Made by a program: the position numbers and the translations under genes
NCBI GenBank assembly: GCA_013298165.1
Contig: JAAFJU010000045.1
Span: forward strand, 1 to 32,538
DNA: 32,538 bases
Direction: 5' to 3'
Source of the DNA: Synechococcales cyanobacterium bin31.maxbin.ball.101
GTDB taxonomy: Bacteria; Cyanobacteriota; Cyanobacteriia; Leptolyngbyales; Leptolyngbyaceae
Notes under the pieces: model-generated
Database searches by the model: none
What the model saw: only the letters and a program-made list of their open reading frames with translations
What the model was told of the DNA's origin: nothing
In this document: piece after piece, positions 12,937 to 21,188 of the stretch
How positions within the stretch are numbered: position 1 is the first letter of the stretch
Layout: the number at the start of each line of letters is the position of its first letter

Positions 12937-13053
12937 AAGACGTTGCGTTTAATCCAGGGTGCTGGGTTTTGTTTGTGCGATCGATTTGCTGTCCTAAATT
13001 GAATCAAACCCCCACCTCTTTGAGTTTTTTGAGTTCAATGACACTGATTTTTT

Positions 13054-13548
13054 ATGCAAGTTACTTACAAACCCTTGGTTGAGGCTGATCTCGTTCAGCT
13101 TCTAGAATTAATGACAGAGTTTTCGCATTATGAAGGGGTGCCCTTTGACGCTGAACAAAAAACGATCGCCATTCGGCAATTGATGGAGCGACCTAAATAT
13201 GGCCGGATTTGGTTGATTTGCGATCAGAATGGAAAAGCGATTGGTCACACGGTTTTGATTTTTTCCTATAGTTTAGAAGACTATGGCGTGATTGCTTGGG
13301 CCGATGAGATTTATCTACGATCGGACTATCGCTCCTATGGCATTGGGACACAAACGCTGGAGTTTTTAACCCAACAAGCCAAAGCAAGCGATGCTAAACT
13401 CTTGCAGTTGGAAGTGCGTGTCGATAACCCAAACGCAGAAGCCTGTTATCGCAAATTTGGGTTTGAGTTTAGCAATCACCGCATCATGGTCAATCGCTTA
13501 GTCAATCGCTTAATTCCTCCGCAACCCCAACTCGCCCAACTCAACTAA
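13054..13548 (+). CDS. GNAT-family N-acetyltransferase
   Basis: A 164-residue single GNAT domain that would transfer acetyl from acetyl-CoA to an amine. Motif A, the acetyl-CoA loop, reads 'EIYLRSDYRSYGIG', with RSYGIG at 93-98 fitting R/Q-x-x-G-x-G/A. Motif B is 'VDNPNAEACYRKFGF' (123-137). The N-terminal helix 'LVEADLVQLLELMTEF' is typical. The acceptor substrate is unknown. The next gene starts inside its stop codon (TAATG, one base shared), so the two are translationally coupled. Confidence 0.92.
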   Translation: MQVTYKPLVEADLVQLLELMTEFSHYEGVPFDAEQKTIAIRQLMERPKYGRIWLICDQNGKAIGHTVLIFSYSLEDYGVIAWADEIYLRSDYRSYGIGTQTLEFLTQQAKASDAKLLQLEVRVDNPNAEACYRKFGFEFSNHRIMVNRLVNRLIPPQPQLAQLN

Positions 13549-14030
13549 TGTCCGAACCCCACCGCTTCCGCGACACCCAAGAAACCCTCTACGACTTCAC
13601 TGACGAATACCTCGTGGTTTGTCCACAGTGCAGCGGTTGTGCGATCGTTCGTCCGATCGACCCTGAGAGCATCAGCTACCGATCGCCCCGCCGCGTCACC
13701 TGCTTAACCTGTAGCTACACCAAAGACTGGCATGGAGACACGATCGCTATTGGAAGAGCCGTCGATGCCTACTTTGGCCTACCGTTGTGGCTTCAGATCG
13801 AAGTCGGCGATGGGATCTTCTGGGCACATAGCGATCGTCATCTTCAATTCATCAAATCCTTCGTCCAAGCCACCATTCGAGAACGCAGCGAACACTCCGG
13901 ACAAGGCTGGCGCAACCAAAGTGTCATTAGCCGTTTACCAGAATGGATCAAACTGGCGAAAAACCGCAAACGAGTGTTGAAGGCGATCGAGCTTTTGGAA
14001 GAGAACACAAAGCCAAAACCACAACGCTAA
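13548..14030 (+). CDS. Zinc-ribbon protein of unknown function
   Basis: A 160-residue protein with a zinc ribbon: Cys25-x2-Cys28 in 'VVCPQCSGC' and Cys52-x2-Cys55 in 'VTCLTCSY', separated by 23 residues. It continues with 'KDWHGD', 'DAYFGLPLWLQ', 'FWAHSDRHLQFIKSFVQATI' (in parts: FWAHSDRHLQ, FIKSFVQATI) and 'SRLPEWIKLAKNR'. I recall a family of bacterial hypothetical proteins with just this order, sometimes mislabelled as PriA-related because of the ribbon. No helicase motifs are present. It overlaps the GNAT gene by one base and is followed after 36 bases by an NTF2-like gene. Confidence 0.75.
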   Translation: MSEPHRFRDTQETLYDFTDEYLVVCPQCSGCAIVRPIDPESISYRSPRRVTCLTCSYTKDWHGDTIAIGRAVDAYFGLPLWLQIEVGDGIFWAHSDRHLQFIKSFVQATIRERSEHSGQGWRNQSVISRLPEWIKLAKNRKRVLKAIELLEENTKPKPQR

Positions 14031-14066
14031 AATAACAGCGTCGATTGTAGAAACCAAAACCATCTA

Positions 14067-14450
14067 ATGAACAAGCATTCAGAAACTCAAATTATTGAAC
14101 TGGAAGATCGTCTTCAGCAAGCCATGCTCCAGTCCAACATTACAGAACTCGACGCACTCATCGCACCAGAACTGCTATTTACAACCCATTTTGGACAATT
14201 GATGACGAAAGAAGAAGACCTAGAAGGTCATCGATCGGGAGCCTTAAAATTCACAGCATTAAACCCAAGCGATCGGCTCATTCAACTCAACGAAGGCTTC
14301 TCTGTTGTTTCAGTTTTGATGCGTTTACAGGGAACCTACAACGATACCGACTTCGACCAAACCATTCGATTCACACGAGTTTGGGGCATGTCCTCAACGG
14401 GGATACTTCAGATTGTCGCGGGTCACACAAGTGTTGCAATCGATCGCTAA
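14067..14450 (+). CDS. NTF2-like (DUF4440/SnoaL-type) protein
   Basis: A 127-residue protein whose order matches the NTF2-like cone fold: helix 'IIELEDRLQQAMLQSNITELDALI' (in parts: IIELEDRLQQ, AMLQSNITEL), 'APELLFTTHFGQLMTKEEDLEGH' (in parts), then strands including 'FSVVSVLMRLQGTY' and 'IRFTRVWG'. Such proteins include small isomerases, ketosteroid-type enzymes and stand-alone ligand binders; no specific role can be given. The 3' end overlaps the convergent gene at 14447 by 4 bases, so there is no room for a terminator between them. Confidence 0.82.
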   Translation: MNKHSETQIIELEDRLQQAMLQSNITELDALIAPELLFTTHFGQLMTKEEDLEGHRSGALKFTALNPSDRLIQLNEGFSVVSVLMRLQGTYNDTDFDQTIRFTRVWGMSSTGILQIVAGHTSVAIDR

Positions 14451-15067
14451 ATTCCAGCTCCCACAACAATTTGCCCAAAGTACTTTAACGCTTGTAGCAA
14501 CTGCGTCATATCGGCGTGATTTCTAAGGGAAAAATCATTGGATTCTCCATAGTCCTGTCCCACCAACTTCAGCAATCGAAAATTAATGCCATTACTAATC
14601 AATCCAAACGTCGGACCCTTCTCACTTGGATTCGCTAACATATAAGCCAACGCCTGAGGTCGTGCCACTTCTAACGAAAACGTATTGCGCTTTGACTCCA
14701 CCACCAAAGCCCAAAGATGACGATGCAAAACCAGCACATCAATCACTCCACGAAACAAATGACCATCGTCTTTCGCTTGAATCTTAATGCTCTTTTCCGC
14801 TGAAATCCGAAACGGCGATCTGTAAAACCCAGCCAATGAAAACAGTGGCGACAGAACCACCATTTTGACCGCACTCTCATGCATGACATCTTCACTTTGA
14901 TGGAGATAATCCATCTGAATTTCCCTTAACTTCTCTTGTTCAGCAGAACTCAAAGGCGGAAACTCAACGTTCCATTCTGGAAAAAAATCAGGATTTTGCG
15001 TAGGTCTCAGGTCAAACCGATCGTGAACATCCCGCAACACTAAATCATTAATCCGAGTTGCTGTCAT
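14447..15067 (-). CDS. PD-(D/E)XK nuclease-like protein (HsdR-N-type)
   Basis: A 206-residue protein with the nuclease core 'RGVIDVLVLHRHLWALVVESKRN': Asp110, Glu124 and Lys126 form the ID...ExK motif, with Glu64 in 'MHESAVKM' as the helical acid. It resembles the N-terminal nuclease domain of type I restriction HsdR, and stand-alone proteins of this sort are common in cyanobacteria, often labelled 'restriction endonuclease subunit R'. No helicase or methyltransferase partner lies nearby, so a restriction role is doubtful. It is last in a minus-strand series, 108 bases after the secreted protein. Confidence 0.8.
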   Translation of the reverse strand: MTATRINDLVLRDVHDRFDLRPTQNPDFFPEWNVEFPPLSSAEQEKLREIQMDYLHQSEDVMHESAVKMVVLSPLFSLAGFYRSPFRISAEKSIKIQAKDDGHLFRGVIDVLVLHRHLWALVVESKRNTFSLEVARPQALAYMLANPSEKGPTFGLISNGINFRLLKLVGQDYGESNDFSLRNHADMTQLLQALKYFGQIVVGAGI

Positions 15068-15175
15068 CCTGCCCCCCTAGCAATCCAAGGCTTCTTTATT
15101 GAATTGTAACTGATCGTTGCTGAAACCCGGATCTGTACAGACCTAACCGCCGAAACCCAAAAATCTACAAAACTA

Positions 15176-15904
15176 CTAAGGATTCGGAACAACGATCGGC
15201 AACGTCCGCAACAGCACCACCGACTTCGCCTCAACCCGCATCGCCAAAAATCCCCGATCGGTCAACAACTTCACCACGGCATTCGCTGCCGACATCTCCC
15301 CCGTTTGCATCACATACAAATAGGGCCGCTCCTCATAGGCCGCCACCCCGATCGCCTGATTCAACACCTGCCCCAACTGCACCGCCACCTCAGGCCGATT
15401 GTTGTAATTCACCAACACCGCATAGCCCGAACTCAATGCCTGGGGCTTATAAGAACCCGGCGCAAACCGTTTCCCCACCGACCCAGAACCTGTAGAAGCA
15501 GCGGGTTTTGGACCAGGGGTTTGGGAGACATCAGGAACAACCGCCACGGGCGAAGGCCGAACGATCGTCGTCGGAATACCCGTCGCACGAATCAAGTACT
15601 GCCCCCAAGCTGCCGCCGAAGGCTCACTACCAAAGCCACCCACCCTTGTCACCACCTCACCCTGGTACCGACAAACCGTCGTCGTCGCATCCGTGGGAGC
15701 CTTCGATCGCAGCACCGTCTGCGCCTCAGGAGTCCGCGTCACCGCAAAGAGTAAAAATTCATTGGACGCAGGCGGCTGACAATCTGCGATCGGTGCAGAC
15801 TGCGCCATGACCGTTGGCGTTCCCACGACGATCGCCCACGTCATTGCCCCTAAAAGTCCTGCTGTCCAAGATCGATTCATCATCATGCCGCCCCAATTTC
15901 TCAC
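15176..15904 (-). CDS. Secreted or periplasmic protein of unknown function
   Basis: A 242-residue protein with a signal peptide: after M(M)MNRSW comes the hydrophobic stretch 'AGLLGAMTWAIVVGTPTVMA' with likely cleavage after VMA. ATGs at 15904, 15886, 15883 and 15880 are all possible; those near 15886 give a more typical signal peptide. The mature part has 'FLLFAVTRTPEAQTVLR', a Pro/Ser-rich linker and a C-terminal segment, 'YAVLVNYNNRPEVAVQLG' and 'YLYVMQTGEMSAANAVVKLL' (about 162-220). That segment resembles a SPOR-like repeat, but this is a resemblance only. It lies 8 bases after ycf54. Confidence 0.75.
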   Translation of the reverse strand: MRNWGGMMMNRSWTAGLLGAMTWAIVVGTPTVMAQSAPIADCQPPASNEFLLFAVTRTPEAQTVLRSKAPTDATTTVCRYQGEVVTRVGGFGSEPSAAAWGQYLIRATGIPTTIVRPSPVAVVPDVSQTPGPKPAASTGSGSVGKRFAPGSYKPQALSSGYAVLVNYNNRPEVAVQLGQVLNQAIGVAAYEERPYLYVMQTGEMSAANAVVKLLTDRGFLAMRVEAKSVVLLRTLPIVVPNP

Positions 15905-15912
15905 ATCACAGC

Positions 15913-16233
15913 TTATACCGAAACCAGCGAAGCCGTTGCACTCGCCACGTTTTCAGCCTCAAATTCACCTGTCACCACAAACTCAAGCCGCAATTTCAAC
16001 CAAGTGATAAACGCTTTATTCGTAGACACGATCGCCGCCGCTGGAGTCGGAACCTTCGCTTTAACCGCTTCAAGACCTGGAAAATCTAAGAAGGCTGGCG
16101 CTTTCACCACCCAAAAGTCAATCTCCTTTTCCTGCTCCTGATAGTTACGAATGCGCTCTGTGATCACCTCATTGGTTGGCTCTTCCGTGAACAAAAACCG
16201 ATCGCTAGCCGTAACGAAATAATAAGTCGTCAT
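15913..16233 (-). CDS. ycf54: Ycf54 (DUF2488), subunit or factor of Mg-protoporphyrin monomethyl ester cyclase
   Basis: A 106-residue protein, MTTYYFVTASDRFLFTEEPTNE..., with 'RIRNYQEQEKEIDFWVV', 'KVPTPAAAIVSTNKAFITWLKLRL' (in parts) and 'VTGEFEA'. These match the conserved Ycf54 family closely. Ycf54 is needed with the AcsF/CycI enzyme to form ring E of chlorophyll in oxygenic phototrophs, so it supports a cyanobacterial source. It is soluble, and the length is normal. It sits after pyruvate kinase (55 bases) and before the secreted protein (8 bases), all on the minus strand. Confidence 0.95.
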   Translation of the reverse strand: MTTYYFVTASDRFLFTEEPTNEVITERIRNYQEQEKEIDFWVVKAPAFLDFPGLEAVKAKVPTPAAAIVSTNKAFITWLKLRLEFVVTGEFEAENVASATASLVSV

Positions 16234-16288
16234 GATTCCTAAAAAAGATATTCAAAACAGTCCGAACTAATTATGGATTCTACCATCC

Positions 16289-18073
16289 CTAATCATCACC
16301 CCGATCGTGAAACGAAGGATGACTCCCCGAATAGACCAACCCGCGCTCCAAGTCCAGCGTCACAATCTCACCATCGCGAATCACGCTCATGGCATCCGCC
16401 ACCCCCACGATCACAGGCTTATCTAAGCGCATTGCGATCGTCACCGCATGGCCTGTGACATTGCCATCTTCTGTGATCACGCCTTTCGCCTTCTTAATCG
16501 CATCCACATATTTGGCTGTGGTCGATCGGGTCACAAGAATCTCATCGGGCAAAAACTGCGACACATCATCCTCATCCTTGAGAATCCGAGCGCGCCCACT
16601 CACCATCCCCTCTCCAAACCCGGCACCATGACCGCGCACTGCCGTCACCACTTCCACCTTCAGCAAGTCCGTCGAACCCGACACGCCTTGCAAGGTTCCC
16701 GCCGTCAAGACCACAAGGTCTCCAGGAGACACGAGCTTGTTCTCTTGGGCTAGGTTGAGGGCGGCGCTGAAGGTTTCCCAAGTCGTGTCGAGATCCAGCA
16801 TTAAGAGCGGCTTAACCCCCCAGACCATCTGCAATTGACGCGCTACATCGGTGTGGGGCGTAATCGCAATCACAGGAGTCCGAGGGCGGAATTTCGAGAC
16901 GTTGCGGGCGGTGGCTCCGGACTTGGTCAGGGTCATGATAGCGGAGGCCCCGATCTGTCCGGCGATGTTGCCGACGGCTTTACTGATGGCGTTCGGGATC
17001 GATCGGTTCACTTCATCCAGGTTGCGGGCCAGTTTTTCCTGTTCGGTGCGAATGGCGATCGTAGCCATCGTCGCGACGGCTTCCACTGGGAATTTGCCCA
17101 CGGCGGTTTCATTAGAAAGCATCACCGCATCAGTGCCATCCAAGATCGCATTGGCAATGTCAGACACTTCTGCCCGGGTCGGACGAGGGTTGCTGACCAT
17201 GCTGTCGAGCATTTGGGTCGCGGTGATGATCGGGATGCCGAGACGGTTTGCCGTGGCGATCAGGCGTTTTTGTAAAATCGGCACATCTTCTGCGGGAAGT
17301 TCCACACCCAAGTCGCCCCGCGCCACCATGGCTCCGTCGGAGAGGCGGAGGATTTCCTCCATCTGCTCGATCGCCTCATGTTTTTCAATCTTCACCACCA
17401 CGGGCGTATTTTTCCCAGCGCTGGCGATCAGATCCTTAATTTCCCGCACATCATCCGGGTTACGGACAAAACTCAACGCCACCCAGTCCACGCCATTATC
17501 CAGACCAAAGACCAGATCTTCGCGATCTTTTTCCGTGAGGGCTTTGATCGAGAGATAGACGCCGGGGAAGTTAACGCCCTTGCTGTTGGACAGCGGGCCG
17601 CCCACGACGACGCGACAATGGAGTTCGCCTGCGGCCTTATCGACCGATTCAACCACCATCTCGACCTTGCCATCATCTAGCAAGATCACCGAGCCTGCGG
17701 GAACCTCTTGAGCTAGCGGTTCGTAGGTGATGGAGCTTTTGCCCTGGGTTCCAGGAATTTTGGCGCTAGTGAGAATGAAGGGGTCGCCCTTTTCTACGAC
17801 GATCGACCCGTTTTCAAACTTACCGAGGCGGATCTTCGGTCCCTGTAAATCCTGCAAAATCGCGACGGGATAGTTCAATTCATTGGAAATTTGACGAATG
17901 AGGCGGATGCTCTTCAAATGGTCGTCATGGGTTCCATGGGAGAAGTTCAATCGCAGCGTGGTCGCTCCTGCCCGAATCAACTCCCTTAATACTTCTGGGC
18001 TACTGGTAGCAGGTCCGATCGTAGCGACAATTTTAGTGCGGCGGGGAGAAGATAGCATCATGAACGACTGCAT
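16289..18073 (-). CDS. pyk: Pyruvate kinase with C-terminal PEP-utilising domain
   Basis: 594 residues from the ATG at 18073, converting phosphoenolpyruvate and ADP to pyruvate and ATP. It starts near 'RRTKIVATIGPATSSPE', followed by 'RLNFSHGTHD', 'ILQDLQGPKIRLG', the catalytic-Lys segment 'VVVKIEKHEAI', 'DGAMVARGDLGVELP', 'ITATQMLDSM' and 'VMLSNETAVG'. After about residue 475 a PEP-utilising swivel domain is attached, with 'GRARIL', 'ILVTRSTT' and 'ITEDGNVTGHAVTIAMRL'. This extra domain is usual in cyanobacterial and many Gram-positive enzymes. A GTG at 18148 would add 25 residues with no family resemblance; ATGs at 18061 and 18058 are further options. Confidence 0.97.
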   Translation of the reverse strand: MQSFMMLSSPRRTKIVATIGPATSSPEVLRELIRAGATTLRLNFSHGTHDDHLKSIRLIRQISNELNYPVAILQDLQGPKIRLGKFENGSIVVEKGDPFILTSAKIPGTQGKSSITYEPLAQEVPAGSVILLDDGKVEMVVESVDKAAGELHCRVVVGGPLSNSKGVNFPGVYLSIKALTEKDREDLVFGLDNGVDWVALSFVRNPDDVREIKDLIASAGKNTPVVVKIEKHEAIEQMEEILRLSDGAMVARGDLGVELPAEDVPILQKRLIATANRLGIPIITATQMLDSMVSNPRPTRAEVSDIANAILDGTDAVMLSNETAVGKFPVEAVATMATIAIRTEQEKLARNLDEVNRSIPNAISKAVGNIAGQIGASAIMTLTKSGATARNVSKFRPRTPVIAITPHTDVARQLQMVWGVKPLLMLDLDTTWETFSAALNLAQENKLVSPGDLVVLTAGTLQGVSGSTDLLKVEVVTAVRGHGAGFGEGMVSGRARILKDEDDVSQFLPDEILVTRSTTAKYVDAIKKAKGVITEDGNVTGHAVTIAMRLDKPVIVGVADAMSVIRDGEIVTLDLERGLVYSGSHPSFHDRGDD

Positions 18074-18195
18074 AGTGAATTTTGAACAAGCACGAAGCAG
18101 AATGGATGGTATCACGGAAGGGGGACGCTGAAAAATTTGGGCGATCACCCCTAGGGATCATCCCTGGGAAATTGATGTCCACCCTAGCGAAATTC

Positions 18196-19761
18196 TCACG
18201 GTTGAGGTCGGCCCTTATTCACCAGTGGGGACTCTTTCAGTTCGTCTTCAAGCTGGAAAGGGCGGACAATTCGATCGATCGCATCCTTCACAAATTCCCG
18301 TACAAACTCATCTCGGCGGTTCAGTTGAAACTGCCGCTGAATCACTTCTGCCATGCCCCCATCGCCCCAGTCTTGGTCTTGCCGAAAGTATTCAATAAAA
18401 CTCCGCCCTGCGATACGGGTTAAATAAGCGGCGCTAATCCCCTGAATCGCTCGACCCACCAGAAACCCCACCACACTCACCTGCAAAACAGCGGCCACGA
18501 TCGAAATCACCCCTTTGACAATGCCTAAACTCACTAAGGTTTTGGCGAGGGACATGGCGAGTTCTTTGCTACGATCGCTGTTAATTTCACAGCCGTAGAC
18601 TTTGCCGAGTTCAACGATCATTTGGGCATTGACGGCGGCGGTGGCCAGCAGATCAACCACAGGCACTGGCGTGACTGCAATCACCCCCGCGCCAATCCAC
18701 TGAAATCTATCAACTATTTTTTCGGCTTCCCGGCGACGCTGCGTTTCTAAGATTCTGCGGGCATCTTGGCCTAGCCGCTGGGATTGCAATAGGATATTGT
18801 CCGCTAATAAGTCCTCACCCTCCGATCGCAACACCGCTGCAACCTGACGAATGAGCGGCATAATATCTGAGTCGGGTGTGACCTGTTCTCCAGTCGCTAG
18901 CCTTACCGTCGCGGGGTTTGCAGAAACCATAATTACATCAGTATTGGCAATCAATCCGCTAACCCGATCGCGCAAAGTTTTTAAAATCAAGGCTTGATCG
19001 GATTCGGTATATAAATCGTATTTGTTAAAAACCAAGAGCGATCGTTTGCCAATTCTAGCCAGCATTTGCAAGGGTTCAAATTCTGATTGTCTGAGATCAT
19101 TATCTACAACAAATAAAAGCAAGTCTGCATTAGTCGCAAGGCTTTTTGCTAGCGTTTCCCGTTGCGTTCCAGCGATGCCTGCTTCGAGGATTCCAGGGGT
19201 GTCGGTGATGAAGATTTCCCGATCGATGCCTTTGATTTGCAATCGGTGGGTTTCGCCCAGGGTGGTGGTGCCCATGGTAGCTCCGACGGAACCGACCATA
19301 CGACCGACTAGGGCATTGATCAATGAAGTTTTACCTGCGGAACCTGTGCCGAAGACGACGATCGAGAGTTCTCCTTTGGCGAGGTTTTGTTGGATTTCTT
19401 GCGATCGGGCCAGCAGTTCTTGTCTGGAAATTTCATCTTGAATTTGATCGAGCTGTTGACGAACCGCTTCGATGTTTTTCACCGCTGCTTCGGTTTTGTC
19501 TTGAGGGGCGACAGGTGGCTCGATTTTGCGGCGACGACGATCGCTGCGTTGAGGTAAAAAGACTAAGTACCACAGCAATAATCCAATTAAGCTGAGGACG
19601 ATGGCGATCGCTAAGGCAATCAGAATGCCACCGAGGTAAGGATAGGTCGCAAACAGTCCCGAAAGCCTCGACAACGAATCCAGCAACCACAGCGTAAAAA
19701 CCAGGAGGGCGATTAAACTCGCTAAGACTAGCAGGATTCGAGGAAGAGGCATGGGGCGCAC
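18196..19761 (-). CDS. Membrane-anchored GTPase with YcjF-type DUF697 domain
   Basis: 521 residues. Two N-terminal membrane segments (about 8-28 and 43-68) precede a basic RSDRRRRK and a coiled stretch. The Era/YihA-like GTPase follows: G1 GTGSAGKTS (138-146), G3 DTPG (187-190) and G4 NKYD (246-249). The C-terminal DUF697 region has 'AVTPVPVVDLLATAAVNAQM', 'SLGIVKGVISI' and further hydrophobic helices. Such proteins are conserved in cyanobacteria and chloroplast relatives; their cellular role is unclear. It lies upstream of pyk on the same strand (122 bases to the chosen pyk start). Confidence 0.9.
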   Translation of the reverse strand: MRPMPLPRILLVLASLIALLVFTLWLLDSLSRLSGLFATYPYLGGILIALAIAIVLSLIGLLLWYLVFLPQRSDRRRRKIEPPVAPQDKTEAAVKNIEAVRQQLDQIQDEISRQELLARSQEIQQNLAKGELSIVVFGTGSAGKTSLINALVGRMVGSVGATMGTTTLGETHRLQIKGIDREIFITDTPGILEAGIAGTQRETLAKSLATNADLLLFVVDNDLRQSEFEPLQMLARIGKRSLLVFNKYDLYTESDQALILKTLRDRVSGLIANTDVIMVSANPATVRLATGEQVTPDSDIMPLIRQVAAVLRSEGEDLLADNILLQSQRLGQDARRILETQRRREAEKIVDRFQWIGAGVIAVTPVPVVDLLATAAVNAQMIVELGKVYGCEINSDRSKELAMSLAKTLVSLGIVKGVISIVAAVLQVSVVGFLVGRAIQGISAAYLTRIAGRSFIEYFRQDQDWGDGGMAEVIQRQFQLNRRDEFVREFVKDAIDRIVRPFQLEDELKESPLVNKGRPQP

Positions 19762-19816
19762 GCGAAATCGGGGTTATCTCATCATCCAATATTGTAATTT
19801 GTAATGGGAAGTCTGA

Positions 19817-20416
19817 TTAATGTCCTGTGACACGATAGTGATGCCAAAAGTAGAGTTCACGGATTAGGAATTCAGTTTGCGGTTTCCACGATCGATACAT
19901 GGATGTCGGGGTCGGAGATGAAAATACGGTCATTCCCAAGTCTTGGGCCATTAGGATCGATCGTTTCATGTGAAGCGGGTCGCTGACGATGATGGCGGAT
20001 TTGAATTGCTTGTGTTGCATGATGGCCTGGGCTTCGGCGAGGTTTTGCTGGGTGGTGCGAGATTGTTCTTCAATCAAAATTTGTGAGGCGGGAATGCCGT
20101 TTTCGATCGCATAGTTTTGGGCGATCCGACTTTCTGAATAGCGTTCTCGATCGCCGATGCCACCTGTAAAAACAATCGTGGATGCAAAGCCTTTTTTATG
20201 AAGTTGAATGCCATGCTGAATTCGTTGTTCAAAGACGGGAGAGGGCCGATCATCTTCGATCGCACTGCCCAAAACGATGATACAGTCTGCTTTTGTAGCC
20301 TGATCAACAGTCCCAAATTGCCAAATATCATGACCGAGGATCGTCAGCCAAGCGATCGTGACTCCCAGCATTGTAGCCAAAACATACTTTTTCTTCACGG
20401 CGCTGTCCTCATCCAA
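19817..20416 (-). CDS. YdcF/SanA-like protein (DUF218)
   Basis: 199 residues with an N-terminal membrane anchor (about 11-29) and then the DUF218 domain: 'ADCIIVLGSAI' (43-53), 'RIQHGIQLHKKGFAS', 'IVFTGGIGDRERYSES', 'TTQQNLAEAQAIMQ' and 'AIIVSDPLHMKRS'. SanA/YdcF proteins are linked to envelope barrier function, and a nucleotide-like ligand is suspected. The stop is 55 bases before the GTPase gene. Its start faces the repeat element at 20421. Confidence 0.9.
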   Translation of the reverse strand: MDEDSAVKKKYVLATMLGVTIAWLTILGHDIWQFGTVDQATKADCIIVLGSAIEDDRPSPVFEQRIQHGIQLHKKGFASTIVFTGGIGDRERYSESRIAQNYAIENGIPASQILIEEQSRTTQQNLAEAQAIMQHKQFKSAIIVSDPLHMKRSILMAQDLGMTVFSSPTPTSMYRSWKPQTEFLIRELYFWHHYRVTGH

Positions 20417-20420
20417 TGAT

Positions 20421-20575
20421 TAAGTAGATGCTTTGTAATTAAACTGATGATGTCGTGGGGTTTGGGCTAGTCCTTACGGACGTAAACTACGACTCCGCTC
20501 AGCCCGCGCAATCAGGGTTTGAGGGCTGAGCGGAGTCGAAGTCCGGTTTTATAAATGATTGTACTCATCTACTTA
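20421..20575. repeat. 155-bp inverted-repeat element (MITE-like), copy 1
   Basis: Outer arms TAAGTAGATG (20421-20430) and CATCTACTTA (20566-20575) are perfect 10-base inverted repeats. Inside is a strong hairpin with 15-base perfect arms, GACTCCGCTCAGCCC (20491-20505) and its complement (20523-20537). Bases 20460-20501 recur, inverted and without mismatch over 42 bases, at 32373-32414. No transposase or clear target duplication is visible, so whether it moves is unknown. Confidence 0.7.
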
Positions 20576-20695
20576 CCTTTATATCGAGGTTTATGAACGA
20601 TTTTTTAGGACTGAATTTTTGCAAAATAGTCTAAGTGACTATGCGATCGAACCTCTTTTGATATAATAATTGTGTTTAAGTTAGGGAGAGTTAAG

Positions 20696-20746
20696 ATGCC
20701 AGTAGTTGCGAGGTTCTATGGAATATCGATCAAAATTTTCTTTTGA
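20696..20746 (+). pseudogene. DUF4160 gene remnant (first 16 codons only)
   Basis: MPVVARFYGISIKIFF then TGA. The pattern 'MP.I.RFYGI.I.M(Y/F)F' is the conserved start of DUF4160 proteins, which normally continue with a 'HPPPHFHA' segment to about 80 residues and sit directly before a DUF2442 gene, as here. The ribosome site AGGGAG (20683-20688) survives, but the rest of the gene is gone within 20 bases of the DUF2442 start. This is a deletion remnant. Confidence 0.75.
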
Positions 20747-20766
20747 AGTAATGAGAGGTATCGTTT

Positions 20767-21075
20767 ATGAATCCCCCTAAAATTGTCTCTGCGATCGCGA
20801 TCGATGACACCACGTTACTGATTGAATTTAGTAATCACGATCGTAAACAATATTGTGTTAAGCATCTATTAGAAAAGCCGACGTTCTCGCTATTGAAAAA
20901 TCCAGCATTTTTTAGAAGCTTCCAGATTGATGATGGGGGTTATGGGATTATTTGGAATGATGATGTGGATTTGAGTGAGTATGAGCTTTGGCAGAATGGG
21001 ACGAATGTTATCTCAGATGAGTCACGATCGCTCGTCGCTGAACAACCCCGATCGATCGCGATCGTAACTGGATGA
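20767..21075 (+). CDS. DUF2442 protein
   Basis: A 102-residue protein with the DUF2442 core: 'IVSAIAIDDTTLLIEFSN', 'DRKQYCVKHLLEKPTFSLLKN' (in parts), 'PAFFRSFQIDDGGYGIIWNDDVDLSEYELWQNG' (in parts: FFRSFQIDDG, YGIIWNDDVD, LSEYELWQNG). DUF2442 is usually paired with DUF4160 in a toxin-antitoxin-like operon, where the function of each is uncertain. The partner is destroyed here, so this gene is probably an orphan. GAGAGG lies ahead of the ATG. The tail past about residue 80 is poorly conserved. Confidence 0.88.
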   Translation: MNPPKIVSAIAIDDTTLLIEFSNHDRKQYCVKHLLEKPTFSLLKNPAFFRSFQIDDGGYGIIWNDDVDLSEYELWQNGTNVISDESRSLVAEQPRSIAIVTG

Positions 21076-21188
21076 ACATCTGCCGATCGTCCTCATCCCC
21101 GAAGTTCGATCGGATTAATTCCTCACCATTGCATAAGTGCTTTCTATCGGGTAATAAATTAGAGGAGTGATTTTCTGGGAGTTAAGCC

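Larger units (their letters stand above)
12578..13053. other. Gene-poor 476-bp interval
   Basis: It holds a possible 19-codon reading frame with a strong ribosome site (12756-12815) and a hairpin repeat of a type common between cyanobacterial genes (12890-12936). A second, 25-codon frame (12600-12677) has no ribosome site and is not called. No tRNA or known regulatory RNA was recognised. Confidence 0.6.
20417..20766. other. 350-bp interval with repeat element and DUF4160 relic
   Basis: It contains the hairpin repeat element (20421-20575) and the broken DUF4160 start (20696-20746). A TATAAT hexamer at 20662-20667, 29 bases before the DUF4160 ATG, is a plausible -10 for the DUF4160/DUF2442 unit; no good -35 lies at the usual distance. 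Nothing else was recognised. Confidence 0.6.
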
